From: Desulfonatronum thioautotrophicum
Lineage (GTDB): Bacteria > Desulfobacterota > Desulfovibrionia > Desulfovibrionales > Desulfonatronaceae
Assembly: GCF_000934745.1 (NCBI RefSeq)
Contig: NZ_JYNO01000012.1
Coordinates: 91,501-155,500 of the forward strand
Reading direction: 5' to 3'
Length of the DNA stretch: 64,000 nt
The number at the start of each line of letters is the position of its first letter. Position 1 is the stretch's first letter. The notes under the pieces are model-generated. The model worked only from the letters and a program-made list of their open reading frames with translations. It did not search any database and had not been told where the DNA came from. Made by a program: the position numbers and the translations under genes. Positions 34,253 to 42,422 of this stretch are shown one piece after another.

Positions 34253-34812
34253 GCAAACCGGTGCTGATGAGCCAATCCCTAAGCACCAAAGGATATCTGC
34301 TGCCGGAGGATTTGATTCAGGCACCCGGAGTGCCCTCGGCACAGAGGCGGCAGCAGGGCCCCGTAGCGGTCTTCGAATGTGTCCAGGAGATCCCGTGCAA
34401 TCCGTGCGAACAAGCCTGCGAAGAAGGGGCGGTTCGTGTCGGTGAACGGATCACCACCTGCCCGGAGCTGGTGGCCGAGGCCTGTACCGGGTGCGCCAAG
34501 TGCGTGGCGGCCTGTCCGGGACAGGCGGTGTTCGTGGTGGATGAAAGCCGCGGCGAACTGGCCCATGTGACCATGCCCTACGAATTTTTGCCCCTGCCGA
34601 AAAAAGGTCAGAGGGTCACGGCCCTGGACCGCTCCGGCAAGGTTCTTGGTCCGGCTGAGATTGTCCGGGTGAGGTGTTCCAAAACCATGGACGCCACGGC
34701 CACGGTGACCATGGCCGTGCCCCGGGATTGGGCCATGCTGGCCCGATTTTTTCGGATGGATCGGGATCAGCAGAGTTCGCCATCCTCATCCACAAGTGAG
34801 AGTGAACAATGA
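34237..34812 (+). CDS. 4Fe-4S ferredoxin-like protein of the amine dehydrogenase cluster
   Basis: 191 residues. Two cysteine groups: CVQEIPCNPCEQAC near residue 48, and CPELVAEACTGCAKCVAACP near 75-95, giving at least one and probably two 4Fe-4S clusters. The C-terminal third has none and ends in a Ser-rich tail. Comparable proteins (PdhF) link the flavin chains in dye-linked amino acid dehydrogenases. It overlaps the upstream gene by 16 bp and the downstream gene by 4 bp. Confidence 0.85.
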   Translation: MSDPLSKPVLMSQSLSTKGYLLPEDLIQAPGVPSAQRRQQGPVAVFECVQEIPCNPCEQACEEGAVRVGERITTCPELVAEACTGCAKCVAACPGQAVFVVDESRGELAHVTMPYEFLPLPKKGQRVTALDRSGKVLGPAEIVRVRCSKTMDATATVTMAVPRDWAMLARFFRMDRDQQSSPSSSTSESEQ

Positions 34813-35156
34813 GTACCGCAAGTTGCGCAACAGCCTCGCGCCCAAAGATATCGGCCGGCCAGGAGAGTCTGGACAGTTTGGTGATCTGCCGCTGCGAGGA
34901 GATCACCAGAGGCGAGATTCTCGCGGCTCTGGAGAACGGAGTGTCCACGGTCAGCGGCGTAAAGCGGGTTACTCGGGCCGGGATGGGTCTCTGTCAGGGA
35001 CAGACCTGTGGTCGACTGGTGACATCGCTGGTGGCCGGGGCGACAGGGCTTGGGCCGGATCAGGTGGAGCCCCTGACTGCCCGCCCGCCGGTGCGCCCCG
35101 TGCCCATGGCCGTGCTGGCCCGGGACCGGGACGAAACGGCCATGGATGGGAGATAG
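34809..35156 (+). CDS. BFD-type (2Fe-2S)-binding protein
   Basis: 115 residues. The BFD-like fold starts with VICRCEEITRGEI (Cys-x-Cys) and ends with GLCQGQTCGR (Cys-x4-Cys), four ligands for a 2Fe-2S cluster. Proteins of this type occur fused to, or next to, HcnB-like flavoproteins. It is probably a small electron-carrier or assembly chain (PdhX-like) of the dehydrogenase complex. Confidence 0.85.
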   Translation: MSTASCATASRPKISAGQESLDSLVICRCEEITRGEILAALENGVSTVSGVKRVTRAGMGLCQGQTCGRLVTSLVAGATGLGPDQVEPLTARPPVRPVPMAVLARDRDETAMDGR

Positions 35157-35166
35157 GGAGCAGCGT

Positions 35167-36303
35167 ATGGCCACAAGTTGGGATGCGGTGATCATCGGTG
35201 CCGGAGTGAACGGTTGTGCCATTGCCTACAACCTGGCCAAGCGTGGGCTGCGGGTCGTGATCCTGGACAAGACCGACGTTTGTGCCCAGGCTTCGGGCCA
35301 GAACGGCGGTGGGGTGCGTCAGTCTGCCCGAGATCCCCGGGAGCTGCCCCTGGCCATGCTCAGCGTCAGCCTGTTTTCGTCTTTGGCCGAAGAGCTGGGC
35401 CTGGACATGGAGTATGTCCAGGCCGGAAATCTGCGCCTGTGTACCACGTCGGAGCAGGAAAAGACAATGCGGGCGGCCGTGGAGCAACAGCGGGTCGATT
35501 TCGGGCTGGATGTCCGCTACGTGGACCGGGACGAATTGGAGACCCTGAACCCACACATCGCGCAATGGGTGGTGGGAGCTAGCTACTGTCCCACGGATGG
35601 CCACGCCAACCCGTTGCTGACCACCTATGCTTTTGCCCGCAAGGCCCGTGAGTTGGGGGCCGAGCTGCGCACCGGAGAGACCGTCACCCGGATTCGTCTG
35701 AGTCGGGGCGCGGTCAATAGCGTGGTCACGGACCGGGAGGTCTACTCCACGGGACTGGTGATCAATGCGGCCGGGATCGGCGGCCGCGCGGTGGCAAACA
35801 TGGTCGGCCTGGACTTCCCCATGACTCCGGTGTTCACCGAGGTTCTGGTGACCGAGGCGCGAGAACCCCTGTTCGCGCAAATGATCGGCACGGCATCCTC
35901 GGATTTTTACGGCCATCAGACCACCCACGGCTCTTTTGTCTGGGGTGGATTCGTGGGGTATGAAACCTTTTTGCACGACGGGCATCACGGTGGAATGCAA
36001 CGACCCAACTACCCGGAAGTGGCCTCGGCCATCTGCCGCGCGGTGCTGCGCTATTTCCCCGGGCTTGGCGAATTGAACGTGATCCGGACCTGGGGCGGAT
36101 TGATTGCCCAGGTGGCGGACAAGGTTCCGGTGCTCGGCCCGGTGCCCGAGGTGCCTGGTTACATTTCCGCAACGGGCTTTTCCGGTCACGGTTTCGGCAT
36201 TGCCCCGGCTGTGGGCCGAGTTATCGGCCAAGCCGCCCTGGGTGAGACACCGGATGTGGACCTGAGCCCCTTCGCCGCTGACCGGTTCGGTCCGGTACAC
36301 TGA
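35167..36303 (+). CDS. FAD-dependent amine/amino acid dehydrogenase (DadA/SoxB/HcnC family)
   Basis: 378 residues. The FAD loop is VIIGAGVNGCAIAYNLAKRG; GGGVRQSARDPRELPLA near residue 43 and SATGFSGHGFGIAPAVGRV near 340 are typical of the DAO fold used by sarcosine oxidase beta, proline dehydrogenase beta and HcnC. It is the likely catalytic subunit: oxidation of a secondary or primary amine of an amino acid to an imine. The substrate is not readable from sequence; the neighbouring genes make N-methylglutamate a reasonable guess. The start MATSWDAV has GGGAG upstream. Confidence 0.88.
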   Translation: MATSWDAVIIGAGVNGCAIAYNLAKRGLRVVILDKTDVCAQASGQNGGGVRQSARDPRELPLAMLSVSLFSSLAEELGLDMEYVQAGNLRLCTTSEQEKTMRAAVEQQRVDFGLDVRYVDRDELETLNPHIAQWVVGASYCPTDGHANPLLTTYAFARKARELGAELRTGETVTRIRLSRGAVNSVVTDREVYSTGLVINAAGIGGRAVANMVGLDFPMTPVFTEVLVTEAREPLFAQMIGTASSDFYGHQTTHGSFVWGGFVGYETFLHDGHHGGMQRPNYPEVASAICRAVLRYFPGLGELNVIRTWGGLIAQVADKVPVLGPVPEVPGYISATGFSGHGFGIAPAVGRVIGQAALGETPDVDLSPFAADRFGPVH

Positions 36304-36344
36304 AAAAATGTTGAAATCGTCGCAACGTCAAGGAGGTCGTAATC

Positions 36345-36752
36345 ATGCAGTTTGATCGACAGTTGATCGCTTCTGGTGCTCCCATGGAGGAGAAGGTGGG
36401 GTACAGTCGGGCGGTTCGGGTCGGGCCGTTTGTCTATGTGGGAGGCACTACGGCGACCAACCCCGACGGGAGCGTGGCCTGCCCTGGGGATGCCTACGGA
36501 CAGACCAAAAATGTGCTGGAAAAGATCGGCCATGCCCTGGTTGAAGCCGGAGCCACATTTGCGGAGTCGGTCCGGGTTCGGATTTATATCACGGACATGA
36601 GCAAGGCCGGGGACTGCATGCGGGCCTATTCCGAGGTATTTAAACCCATCAAGCCCATTGCCACCATGTGCGAGATCAAAGGGCTGTTTCGACCGGAACA
36701 GATCGTGGAAATCGAGGTGGACGCGGTGATTGGGTCTGCGAACCCGAGCTGA
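36345..36752 (+). CDS. ridA: RidA family reactive imine/enamine deaminase
   Basis: 135 residues of the RidA/YjgF/Rid family. The catalytic Arg lies in the RVRIYITDM stretch, and the terminal EIEVDAVIG is typical. These trimers hydrolyse reactive imines released by flavin amine oxidases or PLP enzymes. Placed right after the amine dehydrogenase with a strong AAGGAGG site, it probably deals with the imine product. The subfamily (RidA or Rid2-7) was not determined. Confidence 0.9.
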   Translation: MQFDRQLIASGAPMEEKVGYSRAVRVGPFVYVGGTTATNPDGSVACPGDAYGQTKNVLEKIGHALVEAGATFAESVRVRIYITDMSKAGDCMRAYSEVFKPIKPIATMCEIKGLFRPEQIVEIEVDAVIGSANPS

Positions 36753-36769
36753 ATCAACGCTCTGACTGT

Positions 36770-36805
36770 AAAAAAAATGTCTCGCGGTGCTTGCACCGCG
36801 AGACA
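36770..36805 (-). terminator. Intrinsic terminator of the rubrerythrin gene
   Basis: Perfect 13-bp stem with a two-base loop (36778-36805, arms TGTCTCGCGGTGC and complement), followed on the minus strand by eight T. It separates rubrerythrin from the convergent ridA operon. Confidence 0.93.
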
Positions 36806-36828
36806 ATGGACTTGTGGACCAGGTTGTC

Positions 36829-37323
36829 CTAGTCGACCTTGAAAAAGGCTTTTTTCACGGCGTTACAGACCGGACACTTTTCCGGACTGTCGCCCTCCAC
36901 GGTGTAGCCACAGACACTGCAAACATAAACATCCGTTTCAACAGCCTTCCCCAGGTTTTGTAGGGCTTTTTCATAGAGCCCGGCATGAATCTTCTCCACC
37001 TCATTGGCGAAATGGAAGCCACGTTCGGCAGCCTTCTGGCCTTCTTCCTGGGCCTCGGCAATCATCTCCGGGTACATCTTGGTGAACTCGTGGGTCTCCC
37101 CGCTGAGTGCTTCTTTCAAATTTTCCTCAGTTGATCCGATGCCACCCATCAATTTGAGGTGGGCATGGGCATGCACGGTTTCCGCCTCGGCCACGGCCCG
37201 GAAGAGGCGAGCTACCTGGGGGTGCCCCTCCTTCTCTGCCTGCTTGGCAAATGCCAGGTACTTCCGATTGGCCTGGGATTCACCGGCAAAGGCTTCCTGG
37301 AGATTTTTCATGGTTTTGGACAT
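36829..37323 (-). CDS. rbr: Rubrerythrin
   Basis: 164 residues. An N-terminal ferritin-like four-helix bundle with di-iron ligands in ESQANRKYLAF, EAETVHAHAHL and the later ExxH of NEVEKIHAGLY, then a C-terminal rubredoxin domain CSVCGYTVEG...CPVCNA. It reduces hydrogen peroxide in the cytoplasm of anaerobes. AAGGAGGAAAC before the ATG is a very strong ribosome-binding site. It is monocistronic with its own terminator. I saw no clear PerR box upstream. Confidence 0.96.
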   Translation of the reverse strand: MSKTMKNLQEAFAGESQANRKYLAFAKQAEKEGHPQVARLFRAVAEAETVHAHAHLKLMGGIGSTEENLKEALSGETHEFTKMYPEMIAEAQEEGQKAAERGFHFANEVEKIHAGLYEKALQNLGKAVETDVYVCSVCGYTVEGDSPEKCPVCNAVKKAFFKVD

Positions 37324-37676
37324 ACTGTTTCCTCCTTAATGGTCAGAAAGAGTGTTTAAAATTGCTAAAAAGCGGATAAAGATTGACTCCGCCGAGTGAA
37401 CTACAAACTTGATTATAAAGCAAGAACGATTGTAATGGAACCCATTGAATCGCACCGGGAAAAAGATTACGGCTGACCGAGCAAAAGCAAAGGATCATTT
37501 GCCATTGAAATGACCGTTAAAATTACCTGGTGTTTCCTCCAAAAGATGGAAACTGCAAACAGCATCCTTGGCAGGTTGCGATGCGTGTGGGAATGGTGCC
37601 AGGCTATGCAGCCTCACAAGATTGAGCGGGCCTGGTCTGGAACGCGGGGTGTGAATTCTGAAGAGAGGCGAGAGAT
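37324..37676. other. Intergenic region between divergent rubrerythrin and cheR genes
   Basis: 353 bp holding both promoters. No gene, repeat or clear operator was recognised. Confidence 0.5.
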
Positions 37677-38504
37677 ATGCTGGGGAGCATGAAAGAGCGT
37701 GATTTTCGTCGGCTCAGTGCGTTCGTTCAGCAACAGTGCGGGATCAAGATGCCGCCAAGCAAAAAGACCATGATGGAAGCCCGGTTGCAACGGCGGTTGC
37801 GGGCCTTGAACATGACCGATTATCATGGTTATTGCGAATTCGTTTTCAGTTCGCAGGGGGCGGAAAGTGAACTGCCACACCTGATCGACGCCTTGAGCAC
37901 CAATACGACCAGTTTCTTTCGCGAACCACACCATTTTCAATACTTGACCGCAACTGTTTTGCCCACATGGTGGCAACATTTCGGTCACAGCCGGGAGTTG
38001 GCCGTTTGGAGCGCGGGGTGTTCCTCCGGTGAGGAGCCCTACACATTGACCATGGTCTTGGCCGAGTTTCAGGAGCATTACCCGCTTTTCCGCTGGTTTA
38101 TTCTGGCTACGGACATCAATACCCAGGTATTGGAACGTGCGGCCAAAGGCATTTACCCGGAAGACAAGCTGCATTCCATTCCCGCCGGACTGCGCAGGAA
38201 GTACCTGTTGCGAAGTAAAGACCGGTCCAAAAAATTGATCCGGATCATTTCAGGGCTGCGGGAAAAAATTCGATTTCGCAGGCTGAATTTCATGGAACCC
38301 TTTCAGTTTCGCGAACCCATGGATATTATCTTTTGCCGCAATGTGATGATTTATTTCGAGCGAGACGTTCAGGAGCGCTTGATCCGCAATTTCCTCAGAC
38401 ACCTTCATCCTTGGGGCCACTTGATTATCGGACACTCGGAGAGTCTTGCCGGCATGGATCTCGGGTTGGTTCAGGTGGCACCCACGGTTTATCGCAAGGC
38501 GTGA
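37677..38504 (+). CDS. cheR: CheR-type protein-glutamate O-methyltransferase
   Basis: 275 residues. The N-terminal helical CheR_N domain (residues about 5-60) is followed by the SAM-binding domain: NTTSFFREPHHF near 80, AVWSAGCSSGEEPYTL near 108, and IIFCRNVMIYFE near 222. It methylates glutamates of chemoreceptors. No other chemotaxis gene is adjacent, so the target receptors are elsewhere. The ATG after GAGAGGCGAGAG is used; Met5 is an alternative. Confidence 0.93.
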   Translation: MLGSMKERDFRRLSAFVQQQCGIKMPPSKKTMMEARLQRRLRALNMTDYHGYCEFVFSSQGAESELPHLIDALSTNTTSFFREPHHFQYLTATVLPTWWQHFGHSRELAVWSAGCSSGEEPYTLTMVLAEFQEHYPLFRWFILATDINTQVLERAAKGIYPEDKLHSIPAGLRRKYLLRSKDRSKKLIRIISGLREKIRFRRLNFMEPFQFREPMDIIFCRNVMIYFERDVQERLIRNFLRHLHPWGHLIIGHSESLAGMDLGLVQVAPTVYRKA

Positions 38505-38607
38505 ACCCCTGAGAGTCCAAAAGACCATTGACTGCCTGCATGTCCGAAAATGTTCTCTGGTTCCCTTGACAGCCGACAGCGTGTTGGCTAGTTACTCAAC
38601 GCTTCGA

Positions 38608-38682
<75 letters not shown>

Positions 38683-38693
38683 TTTTTTTTTGG

Positions 38694-38768
38694 GGCGGCA
38701 TAGCCAAGTGGTAAGGCAGCGGTCTGCAAAACCGCCATTCTCCGGTTCAAATCCGGATGCCGCCTCCA
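38694..38768 (+). tRNA. tRNA-Cys (anticodon GCA)
   Basis: 75 nt with the CCA encoded. Acceptor GGCGGCA pairs with TGCCGCC; anticodon loop CTGCAAA in the GGT/ACC stem; T loop GGTTCAAATCC. Lies 11 bp after the first tRNA-Gly, probably one transcript. Confidence 0.96.
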
Positions 38769-38805
38769 GTTTATTTTTGAATTCCATTCGTTCGCGCCAC
38801 TCCTT

Positions 38806-38880
<75 letters not shown>

Positions 38881-38942
38881 TTTTTTTTAATCGCCTCCTC
38901 CTGATTTTTGATACTTTTTTTTGCCATCAAGCACTTCCGAAC

Positions 38943-39752
38943 ATGACCAAATCCGATACTGGAACGCAGGGGAAGACCTCCGGTCCTTTTCATGGGCAGC
39001 TGTTGAGTCGGGCTGTTTCTCAGCGGGAATTGTCGCAACTCCTTGAGGAAGCCTCTCTGGAACAGCTTCTCGACCTGGTCTCCGCCAAGCACCCCGTTCA
39101 TTTTGAGACGGTGCGGATCGGTGGAGATTCACTGGAATGTCTTCAGCTCACGGATATGGAGGCTTTTATTGACCAACAGATCAACCTGGCCACAGTTCAA
39201 ACCGGTATTGATGCCCTCCCCCTGTGGGCAAAAATTTGGCCGGCATCCCTGCCATTGGCCATGTACCTGCGAAGTGCCACCCCAGAACCGGGTGAACGGA
39301 TTCTGGAAATCGGGGCCGGCCTTGGTTTGACCGGGCTTTTTGCCGCCAAGCGTGGTTTCTCCGTTGTGCTCAGCGATCTGGTGCCAGAGGCTCTTCTGTT
39401 TGCCCGGATCAATGCACTGCGTAATGATCTTGGCCCATTGGCCCAGGTCCGTTATCTCGATTTCACCCGCTCTGACCATACGGAACAGTATGACCGGATC
39501 ATCGGATCAGAAATCCTGTACCGTGAGGTATCTTTCGAGCCATTACTTCAGTTTTTTCGGACCGCATTAACACCCCAACCGAAAGCCGAGATTCTGCTGT
39601 CAGCAAGCGCGGGGCGGCGTTCCATCAAATTTTTCGCCGCAGCCAAGGATTTTTTTCAGATTTCGCGTTCAGCCGTGTCCACGCCGTTCACCGGTGGGGA
39701 ACCGGATGGCGCGGACCAGACCACATACCTCTATCGCCTGAGGCCATTGTGA
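38943..39752 (+). CDS. SAM-dependent methyltransferase (Methyltransf_16-like)
   Basis: 269 residues. Motif I is ILEIGAGLGLTGLFAAKRG near residue 120, then VVLSDLVPEAL and YDRIIGSEILYREVSF, in the style of lysine or nicotinamide N-methyltransferase-like proteins (METTL21-type fold). The first 60 residues form an extra helical part. The last bases overlap the start of the YcaO gene (GTGA), so the pair is co-translated. The substrate is unknown; coupling suggests a joint modification with YcaO. Confidence 0.82.
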   Translation: MTKSDTGTQGKTSGPFHGQLLSRAVSQRELSQLLEEASLEQLLDLVSAKHPVHFETVRIGGDSLECLQLTDMEAFIDQQINLATVQTGIDALPLWAKIWPASLPLAMYLRSATPEPGERILEIGAGLGLTGLFAAKRGFSVVLSDLVPEALLFARINALRNDLGPLAQVRYLDFTRSDHTEQYDRIIGSEILYREVSFEPLLQFFRTALTPQPKAEILLSASAGRRSIKFFAAAKDFFQISRSAVSTPFTGGEPDGADQTTYLYRLRPL

Positions 39753-41488
39753 GCATCCGCCTGCGCCCCTGCCCCAAAGGGCACACCGTAGAGTTGGACA
39801 AAGTCTGTTCTCCCCAGGAGACTGTTACGCGGGTCCGGGCTGCTTTGGCTGCCTATGGAGAGGATGTTCTCGCGGAAACCCGTCGCATTGATACCGGCCG
39901 ATTGGGCATTCCTGTTTACCTGAGCATTTGCGGGAAAACTGCTCGGCGCATTATGCCCACGCGCAAGCAGATGGGCAAAGGGGCATCCGCAATCCAGGCT
40001 GAAGCCTCCGCTCTGGTGGAGTTGGTCGAACGTTTCAGTTATTTCAGCTACTGGCAGAAAGTTCTGGAGATCGAGCCGCAAACCTGGAGCAGTGCCGAAC
40101 GGGCATGGCCTGGACGGATCCTGCCCATTTCCGAGATTGCGAAATCCGTGTCCGACCCATTACCCGAGGATCAAATTCGAACTCTTCTGGATTTAGTTGC
40201 ATGGCGGTTCGTGCCGGCAACCCGGCTGGACACGGGGCAGGACGTGCTGTTTCCTTTGGAATGGTTTCGAAAGATTAATGAATTTAATGGTTCTTCCGCT
40301 GGAAATACCTCGGAAGAATCGCTTTTGCAGGGTGTCTGTGAACTGGTGGAGCGGCATGTGTGCGCGGTGGTTGACCGCAAACGCTCTGAGACCCCGACCA
40401 TCGACCTGGCCAGTTGTTCCGACCCGGTCCTGCAATCGCTTTTATCTGCCTTTGAACGTGAGGGGATCATCGTCCGGCTGAAAGATTTTTCCCTTGGTCT
40501 GCCTGTCCCCACCGTGGCTGCGCTGGCCTACGATCCAACGACATTTCCCGAACGCAGCGAAATCGTCTTTACAGCCGGCACCGCCTCCACTCCGACCAAG
40601 GCCGCTATTCGCGCACTGACCGAAGTGGCCCAACTTGCCGGTGATTTTGAAACCGGAAGCAACTATGAAGCTTCGGGTCTGCCGAAGTTTACGGATTTGG
40701 GGCAGATCAAATGGCTGAATCAGGGACCGGTTGTTGCGTTGTCCAGTTTGCCGGATATCGGTCAGGCGGACATCCTTGACGAGTTGAACGTGTTGTGTCG
40801 AGGCCTGGGGCATCTTGATTTCCGAGCCTACAGTGTGGAGACCACGCATCCTGAATTGGGGATCCCCGCTCATTATTCAGTTGTTCCCGGATTTCAGTTC
40901 CGAGAGCGGGCCATCAATCCCAGTGTGGGGCTGTTCGTCGGCCGAATTCTTGCCGAAGAGGCACCAGAGGATCAGGCCCGGGATGGCTTGGCACAGCTGA
41001 GCCGGTTGTACCCTGGAGCCTCATTTCCGCTGTTTTTTCAAGGATTGCTCGCTGTACGCCAGGGCTGTTTCTCCGAGGCTCTGGAAGCTTTTGCCCAAAG
41101 TGAACACGGGTTGGAACAGCAAGATGATCAAGCCCTTGCCGCATTTTATCAAGGTTACGCAATGAGTCGGGAAGATCGCTGGACATGCAGCATGCCGCAC
41201 TTGGACAGGGCGATCCAACTCTGCTCAGAGGTCAAGGAGTACTTCAACCTTCGTGGGGTGGCCAAGTTCAAACTCGGAGAATATGCAGGCGCTGAACAAG
41301 ACTTTCAGCGAGCATTGGATTTGGACAGCGGTTCCGCAATGGATTTGGCGAATTTGGGTTTGTGCGTCAAGTTGCAGGGACGAACAGACGAAGCCGCGGC
41401 TTTGTTGAGATCCGCTCTGGATCTTGATCCGAGTTTGGATTTTGCCAGAACGCATCTTCATGAATTGGAGTCTCTTGAGGCGACATGA
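39749..41488 (+). CDS. YcaO-domain protein with C-terminal TPR repeats
   Basis: 579 residues from a GTG. Residues about 60-390 are a YcaO ATP-dependent cyclodehydratase/thioamidase fold: the nucleotide-binding stretches GKGASAIQAEASALVELVER (near 75), SEESLLQGVCELVERH (near 190) and TKAAIRALTEVAQL (near 285) carry the conserved acidic residues. Residues about 415-575 hold three or four TPR units (PALAAFYQGYAMS-, FNLRGVAKFKLGEYAGAEQDF, DLANLGLCVKLQGRTDEAAAL). YcaO proteins activate amide oxygens with ATP. No TfuA, TOMM precursor or RimO-like partner is adjacent; the upstream methyltransferase and downstream dsrC are the neighbours. Confidence 0.88.
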   Translation: MSIRLRPCPKGHTVELDKVCSPQETVTRVRAALAAYGEDVLAETRRIDTGRLGIPVYLSICGKTARRIMPTRKQMGKGASAIQAEASALVELVERFSYFSYWQKVLEIEPQTWSSAERAWPGRILPISEIAKSVSDPLPEDQIRTLLDLVAWRFVPATRLDTGQDVLFPLEWFRKINEFNGSSAGNTSEESLLQGVCELVERHVCAVVDRKRSETPTIDLASCSDPVLQSLLSAFEREGIIVRLKDFSLGLPVPTVAALAYDPTTFPERSEIVFTAGTASTPTKAAIRALTEVAQLAGDFETGSNYEASGLPKFTDLGQIKWLNQGPVVALSSLPDIGQADILDELNVLCRGLGHLDFRAYSVETTHPELGIPAHYSVVPGFQFRERAINPSVGLFVGRILAEEAPEDQARDGLAQLSRLYPGASFPLFFQGLLAVRQGCFSEALEAFAQSEHGLEQQDDQALAAFYQGYAMSREDRWTCSMPHLDRAIQLCSEVKEYFNLRGVAKFKLGEYAGAEQDFQRALDLDSGSAMDLANLGLCVKLQGRTDEAAALLRSALDLDPSLDFARTHLHELESLEAT

Positions 41489-41791
41489 TAATCCTCTCCT
41501 CGCTGATCACGATCAAGACATCTTTCTTTGTTTTTCCCGCTCTCCAGCATTGACAATGAATGTCTTCGCAATTTACAAGATAAAAAGTTTTTGGCGGTCA
41601 CCAAGCGAAGGAATTGAGTTCCATTCCATATTGTTTTCAAGGAATGTTCCCGCATCGGATATGTCGGATCGTTCCTGACCATCACGAGCGACCATACCAT
41701 GTTCTATGGCTTGTGATTTTTGACAAGGGTTCCGGTCGGTGCCAACGGCCCAATCATTTTGCGTTTAACAATTGTTTAAGGAGGATTGACA
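41489..41791. promoter_or_regulatory. dsrC upstream region
   Basis: 303 bp without a gene, expected to hold the dsrC promoter. A TTGACA occurs at 41718-41723. A 10-bp palindrome AACAATTGTT (41767-41776) lies directly before the strong AAGGAGG site (41778-41784) and could be an operator or a structure affecting initiation. Confidence 0.4.
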
Positions 41792-42109
41792 ATGGCCACT
41801 GTAGAATTCAAGGGAAATAGCTTTGAAGTTGATGAAGATGGTTTTTTGCAGCGCTTTGAAGACTGGAACCCGGATTGGGTGGAATACGTCAAAGAAACCG
41901 AAGGCATTAAAGAGATAACCGACGAACACCAGAAGGTTCTCGACTTTTTGCAGGACTACTACAAAAAGAATGGGATCGCTCCGATGGTCCGCATTCTGTC
42001 CAAAGTGACAGGCTACAAGCTGAAGCACATTTATGAATTGTTTCCTTCCGGACCCGGCAAGGGAGCCTGTAAGATGGCTGGTCTTCCCAAGCCCACTGGT
42101 TGCGTATAA
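41792..42109 (+). CDS. dsrC: Sulfur-carrier protein DsrC (dissimilatory sulfite reductase-associated)
   Basis: 105 residues, the DsrC/TusE/DsvC family. The C-terminal arm GPGKGACKMAGLPKPTGCV contains both Cys93 and Cys104, the pair that forms the trisulfide with DsrAB and distinguishes DsrC from TusE. It delivers sulfite-derived sulfur to DsrMKJOP in sulfate reduction. Monocistronic, with a strong ribosome-binding site and its own terminator, consistent with high expression. This gene is the clearest marker of a sulfite- or sulfate-respiring organism in the window. Confidence 0.97.
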   Translation: MATVEFKGNSFEVDEDGFLQRFEDWNPDWVEYVKETEGIKEITDEHQKVLDFLQDYYKKNGIAPMVRILSKVTGYKLKHIYELFPSGPGKGACKMAGLPKPTGCV

Positions 42110-42129
42110 TTCAGATTTACATCACGTTA

Positions 42130-42165
42130 GAAAAAAACGGAGTCTTTCAGACTCCGTTTTTTTTT
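42130..42165 (+). terminator. Intrinsic terminator of dsrC
   Basis: Stem ACGGAGTCT/AGACTCCGT with a TTC loop, preceded by seven A and followed by nine T. Strong and possibly bidirectional. Confidence 0.95.
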
Positions 42166-42422
42166 GGAGGAGCCCTTGGACATGTGAGTTTCCGTGCATG
42201 GCATGCCGATACGTTGTAACAATGCACCTTCTGCCCAAAGCACTGTGTTGGTAGTGCCCTATATCTTCTGTGTTTATCTTTATCCTATTTACGCCACCAT
42301 GAGCAAAAAAAGGATTGTATGTATCGACAATCTTGCAATGATTTGGAGCCGATTCAGGAACAGTCAAAACAGATCACCAATGACATTATGTCGAGCATTC
42401 ACCATGGATCCTCTCACTGCTT
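42166..42422. other. Gap between dsrC terminator and the convergent TPR gene
   Basis: 257 bp in which I see no gene, repeat or regulatory motif. Confidence 0.5.

Noticed and set aside
37324..37500. PerR box upstream of rubrerythrin
   Set aside because: Only loose TTATAA-like bits; no symmetric match.
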